In this document: in pieces, positions 8,312 through 15,883 of the stretch
Position numbering within the stretch: the first letter of the stretch is position 1
Layout of the letters: each line of letters starts with the position of its first letter
Origin: Tengunoibacter tsumagoiensis
GTDB lineage: Bacteria > Chloroflexota > Ktedonobacteria > Ktedonobacterales > Ktedonobacteraceae
Length of the DNA: 64,000 nucleotides
NCBI RefSeq assembly: GCF_003967535.1
Contig: NZ_BIFR01000002.1
Span: forward strand, 1,054,001 to 1,118,000
Direction of reading: 5' to 3'
Program-made: the position numbers and the translations under genes
Notes under the pieces: generated by a model
Told to the model about the DNA's origin: nothing
Databases searched by the model: none
The model's input: only the letters and a program-made list of their open reading frames with translations

Positions 8312-9109
8312 ATGCACGATCATATACCCCTTCGCCAAACGTTCGATCAGGAAGCTGAACTCTATGACGAGGCTCGACCAGGGTATCCCGAAGCCCTCTT
8401 CGACGATGTGGTGGCGCTCTCAGGTATCCCTCAGCAAGGGCGTATTCTCGAAATTGGGTGTGGAACTGGGCAGGCAACAGTTCCGATGGCACACCGTGGA
8501 TATCATCTTTTGTGTATTGAACTTGGTGCAAACCTGGCAGCGGTTGCTCGCCGTAATGTGCGTGCCTATCCGCAAGTACAGGTGCAGACGTTGGCTTTTG
8601 AGGATTGGCCAGTGGAGGAAGGGGCTTTTGACCTTGCGCTTTCTGCCACGGCCTTCCATTGGATCGATCCTGCCATCGCTTATCAGAAAACCGCACAGGC
8701 TCTCAAGCCTACGGGAGCCTGTGCTCTGTTCTGGCACGTGCATGTGCAAAGTGAGGCATCTGCGGGCTTTTTTGAGGAGGTGCAGCAGATCTATCGGTCA
8801 CTGGTCCCTGAGCAGCAAGAGAAATACGGCCCATTACTGTGGCCCCATGAGGTCGGAGAACCGGTTAAGGCGGAAATGGAGCGGACGGGCCTCTTTCGTG
8901 ACGTGTCAGTCCGTCGATATTACTGGGATGTCACCTACGATGCAGCCAGTTATCTTCGCTTGCTGGACACCTATTCCAACCACAGAGTGTTAGAGAAGCC
9001 CCGACACGACCGTCTCTTTCGCGAGATCGCTGATTTGATCACTACCCGCTATCATGGTCAGATAACGAAAGGATATATGGCCATCCTGTACGTGGCACAG
9101 CGAAAATGA
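8312..9109 (+). CDS. Class I SAM-dependent methyltransferase
   Basis: A 265-residue Rossmann-fold methyltransferase. Motif I is ILEIGCGTGQAT (residues about 45-56), motif II the acidic IELGANL, motif III FDLALSATAFHWID. The C-terminal half matches the methyltransferase type 11 group (SAM-dependent, often acting on small molecules). Start ATG 8312 follows AAGAGGAAAGAAGAA. The flanks are both remnants (ADP-ribosylglycohydrolase and IS630), so operon context gives no clue to substrate. Function beyond methyl transfer is not assignable. Confidence 0.88.
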   Translation: MHDHIPLRQTFDQEAELYDEARPGYPEALFDDVVALSGIPQQGRILEIGCGTGQATVPMAHRGYHLLCIELGANLAAVARRNVRAYPQVQVQTLAFEDWPVEEGAFDLALSATAFHWIDPAIAYQKTAQALKPTGACALFWHVHVQSEASAGFFEEVQQIYRSLVPEQQEKYGPLLWPHEVGEPVKAEMERTGLFRDVSVRRYYWDVTYDAASYLRLLDTYSNHRVLEKPRHDRLFREIADLITTRYHGQITKGYMAILYVAQRK

Positions 9110-9171
9110 CCATGCAGCCAAACGCTATCTCAAGTTGAGGCGCGAGATAGGTGATGTCAAGCCCAAGGCTA

Positions 9172-9535
9172 TTCCAGGGCCACACTAGAGAAAAGGTACA
9201 GCGTGCCATCGAAGCATGGGGATGCCAACTTCAGTTACACGCTCTTTCTGCCCTCCAATTCATCCGACTTGTCACCCATTGAAGAGGCTTTCTCCAAGCT
9301 CAAAGTCGCGTTACGCCGAGTAGGAGCGCGAACCCGAGAGAGCTTACAAGAGGCGATTGGACAAGCGCTCCTCACCATTACTCCACAGGATGCCATCGGT
9401 TGGTTCCAGCACTGTGGCTATTGTTCATTGGCACAAGGATTGCTCGAAAAAGGGAGCACTGTTCCGCAAGAACATCCTTTTGATCCGGTACCGGAGAATG
9501 CCATCATGCCGCCAAGGTTGGGCAGCTGCAGTTAG
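9172..9535 (+). mobile_element. IS630-family transposase remnant (3' end)
   Basis: The last third of an IS630 DDE transposase is visible: HTREKVQRAIEAWGCQL in one frame (from about 9172), then after a frameshift near 9240 the frame FLPSNSSDLSPIEEAFSKLK, which holds the third catalytic acidic residue (the E of PIEEAF), and the tail DAIGWFQHCGY. The 5' two-thirds and any terminal repeats are absent. It is dead. Its stop overlaps the end of the convergent MBL gene by 4 bp. Confidence 0.8.
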
Positions 9536-10266
9536 TCGAAAAAGTCGGGGAGTTGTTTGAGCGTCGCCCATTGAGGGCCATCGTGTCCGAAAATGATCAA
9601 GGAGAGGTGCCTCCTCTCGGCCAGATTGAGCAACTTGCGCGTGCTGGCAATGGCACCCGCTCCGTCGGCATCCGTTGGACCAACTGGCCGATCAGTCGTG
9701 AAATGAGCCTGGACGGCGACGGCATCAATGGTAAGAAGCACTGGCCCGGTCTGAGGCAGATGGACAAGCACCGCCTGGTGTCCAGGAACATGTCCACTGG
9801 TCTCGATGAGTTCGAGGCCAGGAAGCAATTGGGTGTCGCCATCAACCAACTGATATCGCGAGGCTGGCTGATCCCACTGGGAACGGGTGAGCGCAAAACG
9901 GGGATGACCGGCATGCGCTACTTCATATTGTCGGCGTTGTGCAATGAGCTGGGCATTGGGGAAGGCTCCATGATTGCCGGAGTGATCATCGTCGTAGTGT
10001 GTACAAATGAGGAGATCTATGTCAGAAGCTTGCACACCTATCATTGCCAATTGTTCAATAACGCCCTTCCCGTGTTCTATTCTCTGAATCCCCGGTGTGT
10101 TTGGCAGTGGCTGGAAGTTTGGGGGAAAGCCGCTATCAATCAGAATGTTTTTGCCATCTCTGGTCTGAATGAGATAGCAGGGAACAGGTAAGGTGAGTGG
10201 ACCCACAATCATGGTTGCTACCTGCATCAGGTAGAGTCGCTGCGGGTCAGATGCGCTGGTTCTCAT
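9532..10266 (-). CDS. MBL-fold metallo-hydrolase, AHL-lactonase-like
   Basis: A 244-residue metallo-beta-lactamase-fold protein with the layout of N-acyl-homoserine lactonases: LPVPCYLIQTRDGKNILIDSG, metal motif THYDDDHSGNHG, later SGHVPGHQ, LLTIDAV and a final FGHDGPQW histidine. In the metal motif (normally HxHxDH) the second His is Asp (HYDDDH), a substitution seen in some MBL subfamilies that alters one metal site. Known lactonases open quorum-sensing lactones; that substrate is inference here. Start ATG at 10264-10266; the next 300 bp upstream are non-coding. It may be a lone gene with its own promoter. Confidence 0.82.
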   Translation of the reverse strand: MRTSASDPQRLYLMQVATMIVGPLTLPVPCYLIQTRDGKNILIDSGFPPNFQPLPNTPGIQRIEHGKGVIEQLAMIGVQASDIDLLICTHYDDDHSGNHGAFPNAQLIAQRRQYEVAHAGHPRFALTRSQWDQPASRYQLVDGDTQLLPGLELIETSGHVPGHQAVLVHLPQTGPVLLTIDAVAVQAHFTTDRPVGPTDADGAGAIASTRKLLNLAERRHLSLIIFGHDGPQWATLKQLPDFFD

Positions 10267-10831
10267 ACAATGGTCCTTACATTTGAAAAAAGACGAGTTT
10301 CAATTTGGGCGCGGCATCCGCACCAGATCGAATGGTCCCCTTTACAGGAGTGTCGTCAATACCGAGACGTGACAATCAGACAAAACGACCTGCAAGAAGT
10401 GTAGCATGTTCAGAGTAGCCAGAGAAAGAGCAAATCTATGCTATCAGCATACACATACGCATCAGTATGCTGTTAACATAGGTTCAAGAGTGTGTGTCCC
10501 TCTCCAGGATCGCCTCTGCTGCCACGTGCATTAACTCGTCGAGAATAAACTACTCTTTTGACCATCAGGAACGCTCTCAAAAGGCGGCTCAAGACTTCTG
10601 TGCACCGTTGTAGATGTTGTTCTCCAGGCTCGCTGTGTTTTGCTCCCACATCATAGGCAAAGCGATCTGGTCATTTCTTGTATTTGGCATCTGGAGGACG
10701 AAACCGCCCAACTGTGCAGTCTTTTGCGTCTCTCTCCTGATCGAGGCGCAAAAGACCGCCCGTGCCATATTGTCATCACCAGTTCAGATGGTCATGTGAA
10801 TACGAGGGGTAGGCGTGTACGAGCAATGACC
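10267..10831. other. Gap between MBL gene and ADH remnant
   Basis: No recognisable gene in 565 bp. An inverted pair CAGCATA (10445-10451) / TATGCTG (10466-10472) with a 14-nt spacer lies about 180-200 bp upstream of the MBL start and could be a regulatory site. 10640-10830 has an open frame on the plus strand, but its product resembles nothing I know and part of it continues as antisense of the ADH remnant. Confidence 0.35.
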
Positions 10832-11128
10832 TTACTCTACGACGCGCAAAACAATCTTTCCGCGCAGATGGCCCGCTTCGCCGCGCTCGTGAGCCTGGTA
10901 TGCTTTGGGCAGTGGCACGATGGTATCGATGGCAACGCGTACCTGTCCGGTGTCGATCAAGCGTCCGATTTCGACAAGCTGTCCCGCGTTGGCATGCACC
11001 TGTTTGCCTCCGATTATGACTCCAAATGCCTCTGCCTGCGAAGCGGCGGGATGGCCCAGATTGATCGGAATCAACATGCCGCCGTGTTTGAGCACGGGGA
11101 GAAGTTGCATGGGGTTCTCTGGTAACAA
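10832..11128 (-). pseudogene. Zinc-type alcohol dehydrogenase/quinone oxidoreductase remnant (C-terminus)
   Basis: About 98 codons encode the C-terminal end of an MDR-family NADP oxidoreductase: LLPVLKHGGMLIPI, then the strand ending QVHANAGQLVEIGRLIDTGQ and the hallmark tail KAYQAHERGEAGHLRGKIVL. The catalytic domain and most of the Rossmann domain (GxGxxG) are missing. The truncation point coincides with the start of the alpha/beta hydrolase remnant on the other strand, which marks a rearrangement junction near 11125. Confidence 0.75.
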
Positions 11129-11850
11129 CCTATCGTTACGATCAACGCTCCTGTGGCCGGTCTACTGGAGATCCTCTCTATGATGTAAAGACAGCAGTCG
11201 CTGATCTTGATGCCTTACGTGCGCACTGGAATCTCCCACAATGGATTGTCCTGGGACATTCGTGGGGAGCCACCCTTGCGCTTGCCTATTGCCTTGAATA
11301 TCCCTCCCGTGTACGCGCATTGATGTATATCTCTGAGGCATTGATGAGTCATGGCACGCTGAATATCACCGCAATCAAGACGCGCTATTCACGTCTGCTG
11401 AACAACGTCATCTCGCAGATTTAAAAGCACAGCTTTCCATGGTACAAGGAGAAGCGTTTGATGCAGTTGAGCGAGCGTATTGTGAATTGTCCTAGTCTAC
11501 TGATATCGCCGATAGATCACGTGCTCGGGAACTCGCTCGGCAGCTTTTTGTGGATGGCCTCCATATCAATTTCCAGGTCAATCAGGTTCTTGGGGCAGAT
11601 TGTAATCGCTTTATACAGCAGCCAACTATGATGGAACAGGTTGCTGCCTTGCAGATACCAACATTGGTTATTCACGGTGCACTCGATCCACGCCCGGCCA
11701 GGGGAGCTCAGCACCTTTCTCAATGCCTACCATCTGCCAACTACATTGAACTTCCCGGTGTCGGACATCTACCATGGATAGAACAACCAGATCTCTTGAG
11801 TAGCGTCCTCCGTCCATTTCTAACACATCTTTTGTGGCAAGAAAAGATCT
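11125..11850 (+). pseudogene. Alpha/beta hydrolase (proline iminopeptidase-like), frameshifted
   Basis: The first frame from 11125 reads TTYRYDQRSCGRSTGDP and then the nucleophile elbow VLGHSWGATLALAY, as in proline iminopeptidase-type hydrolases. It stops at 11424. The rest continues in other frames: ADLKAQLSMVQGEAFDAVER with a stop near 11495, then from about 11517 ELARQLFVDGLHINF through PTLVIHGALDPRP (acid residue) and PGVGHLPWIEQPD (catalytic His). At least one frameshift near 11395 and a stop near 11495 break it, and the first 80 or so residues are lost. Non-functional but recent enough that all catalytic motifs can still be read. Confidence 0.85.
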
Positions 11851-11904
11851 TGCCGTGCCTCAAGGTGGGTAGTATAGGACTAACACAGGTGTTGCGAAAC
11901 CGCT

Positions 11905-12432
11905 TTATGGAGGTGGCATGGCTCCGCCGTAGCGGGCAATCATGGTCAGAGGACGGACGCGCAAAGCAACTGGGGACACTGCTGCCGCTTGCTGGATGGT
12001 TAATCCCTGGTGTTCAAAAAACGCCTGGTATTTTGCCACCCAGGCAGGAATCTGATCAAACGAAGGATCGTCCAGGCTCACTTTCGCCTCACCGGTCAGG
12101 ATAAAGGAGTCGGCCCCACTCATGTCGAGGTTAAAATGCAGGCCCACCTTTGGATTCTGCTGGATCTGTGTCAGTCGGTCGCGATCCTCCTCTGCTGTGC
12201 TGGCGATGAGAAAGGTGGATTGCGCCTCATCCCACAGAAATGCGGCCGGGAGGGCGTGCGGTGTCCCGGTTGCATCAACGGTGGTGAACCAGAGAAACAG
12301 TTCCTCGCGCAGGCGGCGAAGGATTTGCTCTCCAGCTGGAGTTGAGGGATCGGGAGACTGAAAAGGTGCCTCGCGATGATGAGGGAGGCGTCCGCGGTCG
12401 GGTGTGGAGGAATCAGAAGAGTGAGAAGACAT
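11905..12432 (-). CDS. PPOX-family (F420/FMN) split-barrel protein
   Basis: A protein of about 175 residues of the pyridoxamine 5'-phosphate oxidase-like split-barrel fold. Seen: LREELFLWFTTVDATGTPH, AFLWDEAQSTFLIAS, NPKVGLHFNL, and the C-terminal strand LRVRPLTMIARYGG. This resembles the TIGR03667/Rv3369-type F420-dependent group, which reduces small substrates. A disordered Ser/Pro-rich N-terminus of about 40 residues precedes the barrel. The start is ATG 12430-12432 after AAAGGAACAACCT; a longer open frame to 12612 would run through the promoter region and is rejected. It is divergent from a TetR gene with an inverted repeat between them, so it is probably that regulator's target. Confidence 0.85.
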   Translation of the reverse strand: MSSHSSDSSTPDRGRLPHHREAPFQSPDPSTPAGEQILRRLREELFLWFTTVDATGTPHALPAAFLWDEAQSTFLIASTAEEDRDRLTQIQQNPKVGLHFNLDMSGADSFILTGEAKVSLDDPSFDQIPAWVAKYQAFFEHQGLTIQQAAAVSPVALRVRPLTMIARYGGAMPPP

Positions 12433-12488
12433 AGGTTGTTCCTTTCGTTTGTTTTTTGCAGTTAACAGATGCTCTTTCCTAAACGCAG

Positions 12489-12537
12489 GAAAGCTTGCAT
12501 TAAGTATAGCTGGAACGCTTCCGTAATGCAAGCTTTC
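12489..12537. promoter_or_regulatory. Inverted repeat between PPOX gene and TetR gene
   Basis: GAAAGCTTGCATTA (12489-12502) and TAATGCAAGCTTTC (12524-12537) are perfect 14-bp inverted copies separated by 21 bp in the 140-bp divergent promoter region. Each arm could be one operator copy, or the pair could place two TetR dimers two turns apart. The site lies where it would control both genes. Assignment to this TetR is inference. Confidence 0.65.
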
Positions 12538-12572
12538 TTGCTTTATCAGGCTACACAGGATATACTGGTAGG

Positions 12573-13214
12573 ATGAATATACCTCACCCGAACGCGCCAC
12601 TCGCCAGACCAACAGGCAAGGAGAGAGATGCGGTGCGCCGCCGACCAGGTGGTCGGAGTGCTCGCGTGCAAGCTGCTGTGTTTGAAGCGACCTTCCAGCT
12701 TCTCGAGGAAAGGGAATATGAAAGGCTCAGCATGGCCTCCATTGCCGAGCGTGCTGGTGTCCACGAAACCTCTCTCTACCGCCGTTGGAAAACAAAAGAA
12801 CAGCTGGTCCTCGACGCCGTCAATCATCGGGTCGTACAGGAGGTTCCTGTTCCTGACACTGGAGCGCTGCGTTCTGATCTCATCGCGGTGTTACAGTCTC
12901 TTCAGCTCTTTCTGCAATCGAGGGTGGGGCAGGCCCTTTTTCAAACGGCAGGTGCGACGCTCCACTTGCCTGAACTCTGTGCTCTCCGGCAGGAGCGCTG
13001 GGGTCAGCGACGTGCTCAGCTTCAGATCCTCTTTGATCGTGCCATCGCACGTGGGGAATTATCGCCACAGGTAGATTGCCAATTCCTCTTAGAAATGCTC
13101 AGTGGCATCATGTACATGCGCTTATTTGTGGTCAATGAACCGGTTGATGAGATGTTACCCAAACGGGTCGTGGATCTCATCCTTGCAGGGCAAACCAACT
13201 TAATTGCCAACTGA
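12573..13214 (+). CDS. TetR/AcrR-family transcriptional regulator
   Basis: 213 residues. After a basic tail of about 28 residues comes the HTH domain: RVQAAVFEATFQLLEERE, then LSMASIAERAGVHETSLYRRW with the recognition helix ETSLYRRWKTKEQL. The C-terminal ligand and dimer domain is helical and matches the TetR C-terminal type with a DLILAGQ end. It is a dimeric repressor released by a small ligand, which is unknown. Start ATG 12573 follows GGTAGG. It is divergent from the PPOX flavoprotein gene with a perfect inverted repeat between, which suggests it represses that gene and itself. Confidence 0.9.
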   Translation: MNIPHPNAPLARPTGKERDAVRRRPGGRSARVQAAVFEATFQLLEEREYERLSMASIAERAGVHETSLYRRWKTKEQLVLDAVNHRVVQEVPVPDTGALRSDLIAVLQSLQLFLQSRVGQALFQTAGATLHLPELCALRQERWGQRRAQLQILFDRAIARGELSPQVDCQFLLEMLSGIMYMRLFVVNEPVDEMLPKRVVDLILAGQTNLIAN

Positions 13215-13264
13215 CCCACTAGTACGCTGTAGATTTTGGAATTCTGTGGGTGAAAATTCGGTAA

Positions 13265-13556
13265 TTACGTGGGTGATTCAACCTCTTTGACATAGCGATA
13301 CAGCGTAGCACGAGAGATGCCTAATACTGCGCACATTTCTGGGATAGAGTGAACGTCCTGCCCGATCCAATTTCTCGACCATAAAGGTGTCGCCTCGTAG
13401 TACATATGCCAGTGCTTCGTTCAGCCCCTTGCGTTCGGCTTTTGATCCCGTAATCTTGTCCACAAACCATTTCTCACATCCTGCTGTTTTCAGCGCATCA
13501 ATCTGGAGCGCCTCGTTTTGCTCCTGCTTGGAGACGCGCACATAGCCAATCTTCAT
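13265..13556 (-). pseudogene. Serine recombinase (resolvase/invertase) with internal deletion
   Basis: Starting from ATG 13554-13556 the protein reads MKIGYVRVSKQEQNEALQID, the N-terminal catalytic strand with the active-site serine (S9). It runs through KITGSKAERKGLNEAL and VEKLDRAGRS (the conserved D-R-x-x-R-S of Tn3/Hin recombinases). It then jumps, in another frame, to the C-terminal helix-turn-helix (CAVLGISRATLYRYVKEVES, stop at 13265-13267). Roughly 60 residues between catalytic core and DNA-binding domain are missing, so this is a deletion derivative. A resolvase remnant suggests that a Tn3-like or invertible element once lay here. Confidence 0.85.
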
Positions 13557-13749
13557 AAACTCCTCCGTTTGCCTCAGATTTCCCGTCAACGGCCTAACGT
13601 TTTGAGATTCGTCAAGGAGACGTTTTGTGCGTGCGGAGCTGATGCGACCCTCCCCTAGAAAAGCAGCGCCATCTGTTGCAGAAAATGGACGTTTGGTGAG
13701 TCAACTTGGTGAGATCTCTGGTAGTGCTGCTCGGGCCAGCAATAAGAAA

Positions 13750-13802
13750 CAGTTTCTGATCTGCAAACGTGCCTTCATCGGCCCTTGCAGATCAGAAAAC
13801 TG
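13750..13802. repeat. Inverted repeat, 17-bp arms with one bulge
   Basis: CAGTTTCTGATCTGCAA (13750-13766) and TTGCAGATCAGAAAACTG (13785-13802) pair fully except for one bulged base, with an 18-nt loop. On the minus strand the stem is followed by TTTCTTATT, so it may end minus-strand transcription from the acetyltransferase/lectin region. It could equally be the ends of a tiny mobile repeat. Confidence 0.5.
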
Positions 13803-13870
13803 CTTCTGGAGGCTTGGAGCGCGAACTCGCTCATGGTGCCTCTCAGTGCTCATACCCGAGTGCCAGGCAG

Positions 13871-13917
13871 CCCCAGCCCGGATCGCAGGAGCGTAAGAGG
13901 CATGATTCGGGCTGGGG
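13871..13917. repeat. GC-rich inverted repeat next to the tectonin fragment
   Basis: CCCCAGCCCGGATC and GATTCGGGCTGGGG (13904-13917) form 14-bp arms with one mismatch around a 19-nt loop. It is located 29 bp downstream of the minus-strand lectin fragment, so it may serve as its transcription end. No U-tract. Confidence 0.5.
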
Positions 13918-13945
13918 TCTGAACTCTCGGTGCTTCTTGCTGGCG

Positions 13946-14179
13946 TCAAACAACCAGTGGTGTCCAGGCATTGTTCACCAGGCGATAGACCTTGTTATCT
14001 GTACCAATGGACCATGCTGTTCCATCAGAGGCCACACTTACCTGTTTCCCAGTACTGGGGGCTGCCTGCGTCCAGCTCTTCCCTGTGAGCTTGTAGTACT
14101 GACCATTGAGACCTATTCCCCATAGGATTGTTGCCGATCCAGAGGACTGTTGTGAAAATTGCCAGGCTATTGCTTTCAC
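13946..14179 (-). pseudogene. Tectonin-type beta-propeller lectin fragment
   Basis: 77 codons contain about one and a half tectonin-like blades: ATILWGIGLNGQYYKLTGKS with the W..G.NG..Y pattern, then QVSVASDGTAWSIGTDNKVY and RLVNNAWTPLVV. Whole proteins of this kind have six or so blades and bind sugars or lipopolysaccharide, often outside the cell. There is no signal peptide and the frame start at 14179 has no ribosome site, so this is the 3' end of a lost gene or a domain cut loose by rearrangement. Confidence 0.6.
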
Positions 14180-14275
14180 TGATGGATCCCAACTGTTGCT
14201 CTTACTTTCTGAGCATGAAGCTCTCGCGTTTTCAAGTAGAGACGGTTCTTTTTCACCGAGAATGCGTAAGAGCCC

Positions 14276-14896
14276 TTAGGACCTGGTTTGTCGCAAGTTG
14301 GCGGGTCTGTTTTCAAGGATACCTACCACCTGAAACCAGGGCGGATCAGGGAAGGGATTCTTTTCAATTCGCATCCCTACGTTGCGCATCACCCCAATGG
14401 AAGCCACATTCTCATAGGTGGTCGTCGCTACAATCCGCTTCAGATGAAGCTGCGTGAAAGCATAGTTGATCAATGCTTGGATTGCTTCTGTGGTATATCC
14501 CTGTCGCTGATAAGTTGGGGAGAGGGCGTAAAACAAGCCGAATTCAGGCGATTTGAAGTAGACATCTGCGTCCTGGCTGCCCGACCGCAATGAGGGCAAT
14601 TGCTCAAAGGCCCTAAAACAAGGAACAAACCCGCACGCACCAATGACTTGCTGCGTTTGCTTGAGCACAACGGCCCGATCTCCGTAGGGTGGTTGGTTGA
14701 GCTTGGCCAACTCTTCGTAGCTCAAAATGGTCCACTGCAACCAGCTCTTACGCTCATCACGTGTGTTCGCTCCTTCTGTCCCAAATTCGGCAGCAAGGAG
14801 ATCGACATCAAGAATCTGGTGAATATCATCGAGATCATTGAGGGTAAAAGGTCTGATGATCAGTCGTTCAGTTTCTAGAGGTGGAACACGCATCAT
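14276..14896 (-). CDS. GNAT-family N-acetyltransferase (RimJ/RimL type)
   Basis: About 207 residues beginning ETERLIIRPFTLNDLDDIHQ, the typical first strand of the Acetyltransf_3 group, with the acetyl-CoA pyrophosphate loop around YALSPTYQRQGYTTEAIQAL (Q/R-x-x-G-x-T/A) and the final NVASIGVMRNVGM asparagine/alpha-helix motif. Such enzymes acetylate protein N-termini or small amines; the substrate is unknown. Two consecutive ATGs (14894-14896 and 14891-14893) lie 3 bp after AGAGGT; either could be used. The gene is intact, in a region otherwise rich in remnants. Confidence 0.87.
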   Translation of the reverse strand: MMRVPPLETERLIIRPFTLNDLDDIHQILDVDLLAAEFGTEGANTRDERKSWLQWTILSYEELAKLNQPPYGDRAVVLKQTQQVIGACGFVPCFRAFEQLPSLRSGSQDADVYFKSPEFGLFYALSPTYQRQGYTTEAIQALINYAFTQLHLKRIVATTTYENVASIGVMRNVGMRIEKNPFPDPPWFQVVGILENRPANLRQTRS

Positions 14897-14971
14897 AACC
14901 TCTTTTCTTTTCCATGTTTCATACATCTCCAACAGAACTATTGAGTCAGAGTGCGATGTTCGCTCTCTGAC

Positions 14972-15823
14972 TCATAGCGAGGCGAGCGCGCCTGCCAACC
15001 CGGTTAGCTGTTCACTGATCTGTCGGAGTCGGTGGCGTGCAGCCACGTCATACGCTTGAGGATGCGCACGTGCCTGCTGCATCTGGTCAAAGTATTGGCC
15101 TGTCACATTGTCCAGCGTCGACGATGTTGCCAGGTACATCACGGAACGAACACCTTCTTCGACCGTGGTCTGGGTAAAAGGGATCGTCTCGCGAACCATT
15201 TTGGTGTTCATCAGCGAGGCTGGATGTACACAATTGACGGTAATATGTTCTTCTTTCAACAGATCAGCCAGATCAATGGTAAACATCACCAGCGCGAGCT
15301 TACTGCGGCGATAAGCATCATAGCCATTATAGCGGCGTTCAAACATGATATTGTCAAAATCAATTGGAAGTTGCCCGACTGATCCCACGTGAATAATGCG
15401 TGCTGGCTGGCTTGTGCGCAGACTGGGTAACAGGAGGTGCGTGAGTAAGAAAGGCGCGAGATAGTTCACCGCAAAACGAAGCTCATATCCATCTCGGCTG
15501 AGTTCGCGTCTGCCTCCCAGGAGCTTTCCGCTCCCCACACCGGCGTTGTTAATGAGCATATCAATCTGAGGATGTTGGGTTTGCACGCGCTCAGCCAGAC
15601 TGCGTACCTCTGAAAGATCGGCCAGGTCCGCCAGATAGGTCTCCAGATTCCTCTTTCCTGTTGCTTCTTGAATTTCTCGCAGCGTCTTCTCCAATCGCTG
15701 TTGATTACGCCCATGAAGCAGCACTGTTGCGCCTTGTCTGGCCAGGGCAAGCGCGGTCTGTTTTCCGAGTCCATCGGTTGATCCGGTGATCAGGATTGTT
15801 TGTTGCGCAAGAGGTTTCATCAT
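14972..15823 (-). CDS. Short-chain dehydrogenase/reductase (retinol dehydrogenase-like)
   Basis: A 284-residue SDR with all classical elements: cofactor loop TGSTDGLGKQTA near residue 14, LADLADLSEV (acidic adenine-binding), NNAGVGSG, catalytic Ser in HVGSVGQ, Tyr/Lys in YDAYRRSKLAL, and NCVHPASLMNT after the active site. The long form with a 30-residue insert around FERRYNGYDAY is typical of the RDH/WWOX-like branch. Probably NADP-dependent oxidation or reduction of a lipophilic alcohol or ketone. Start ATG 15821-15823 (or the ATG directly after) follows AAAGAGAAC. It lies downstream of, and in the same direction as, a second SDR gene, 60 bp apart, so the two may be co-transcribed. Confidence 0.9.
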   Translation of the reverse strand: MMKPLAQQTILITGSTDGLGKQTALALARQGATVLLHGRNQQRLEKTLREIQEATGKRNLETYLADLADLSEVRSLAERVQTQHPQIDMLINNAGVGSGKLLGGRRELSRDGYELRFAVNYLAPFLLTHLLLPSLRTSQPARIIHVGSVGQLPIDFDNIMFERRYNGYDAYRRSKLALVMFTIDLADLLKEEHITVNCVHPASLMNTKMVRETIPFTQTTVEEGVRSVMYLATSSTLDNVTGQYFDQMQQARAHPQAYDVAARHRLRQISEQLTGLAGALASL

Positions 15824-15883
15824 ATGTTCTCTTTTCAAGCATGATGTTTTCTGTGTACGAGAATGCTCTGCGTCGCGGGCGTC

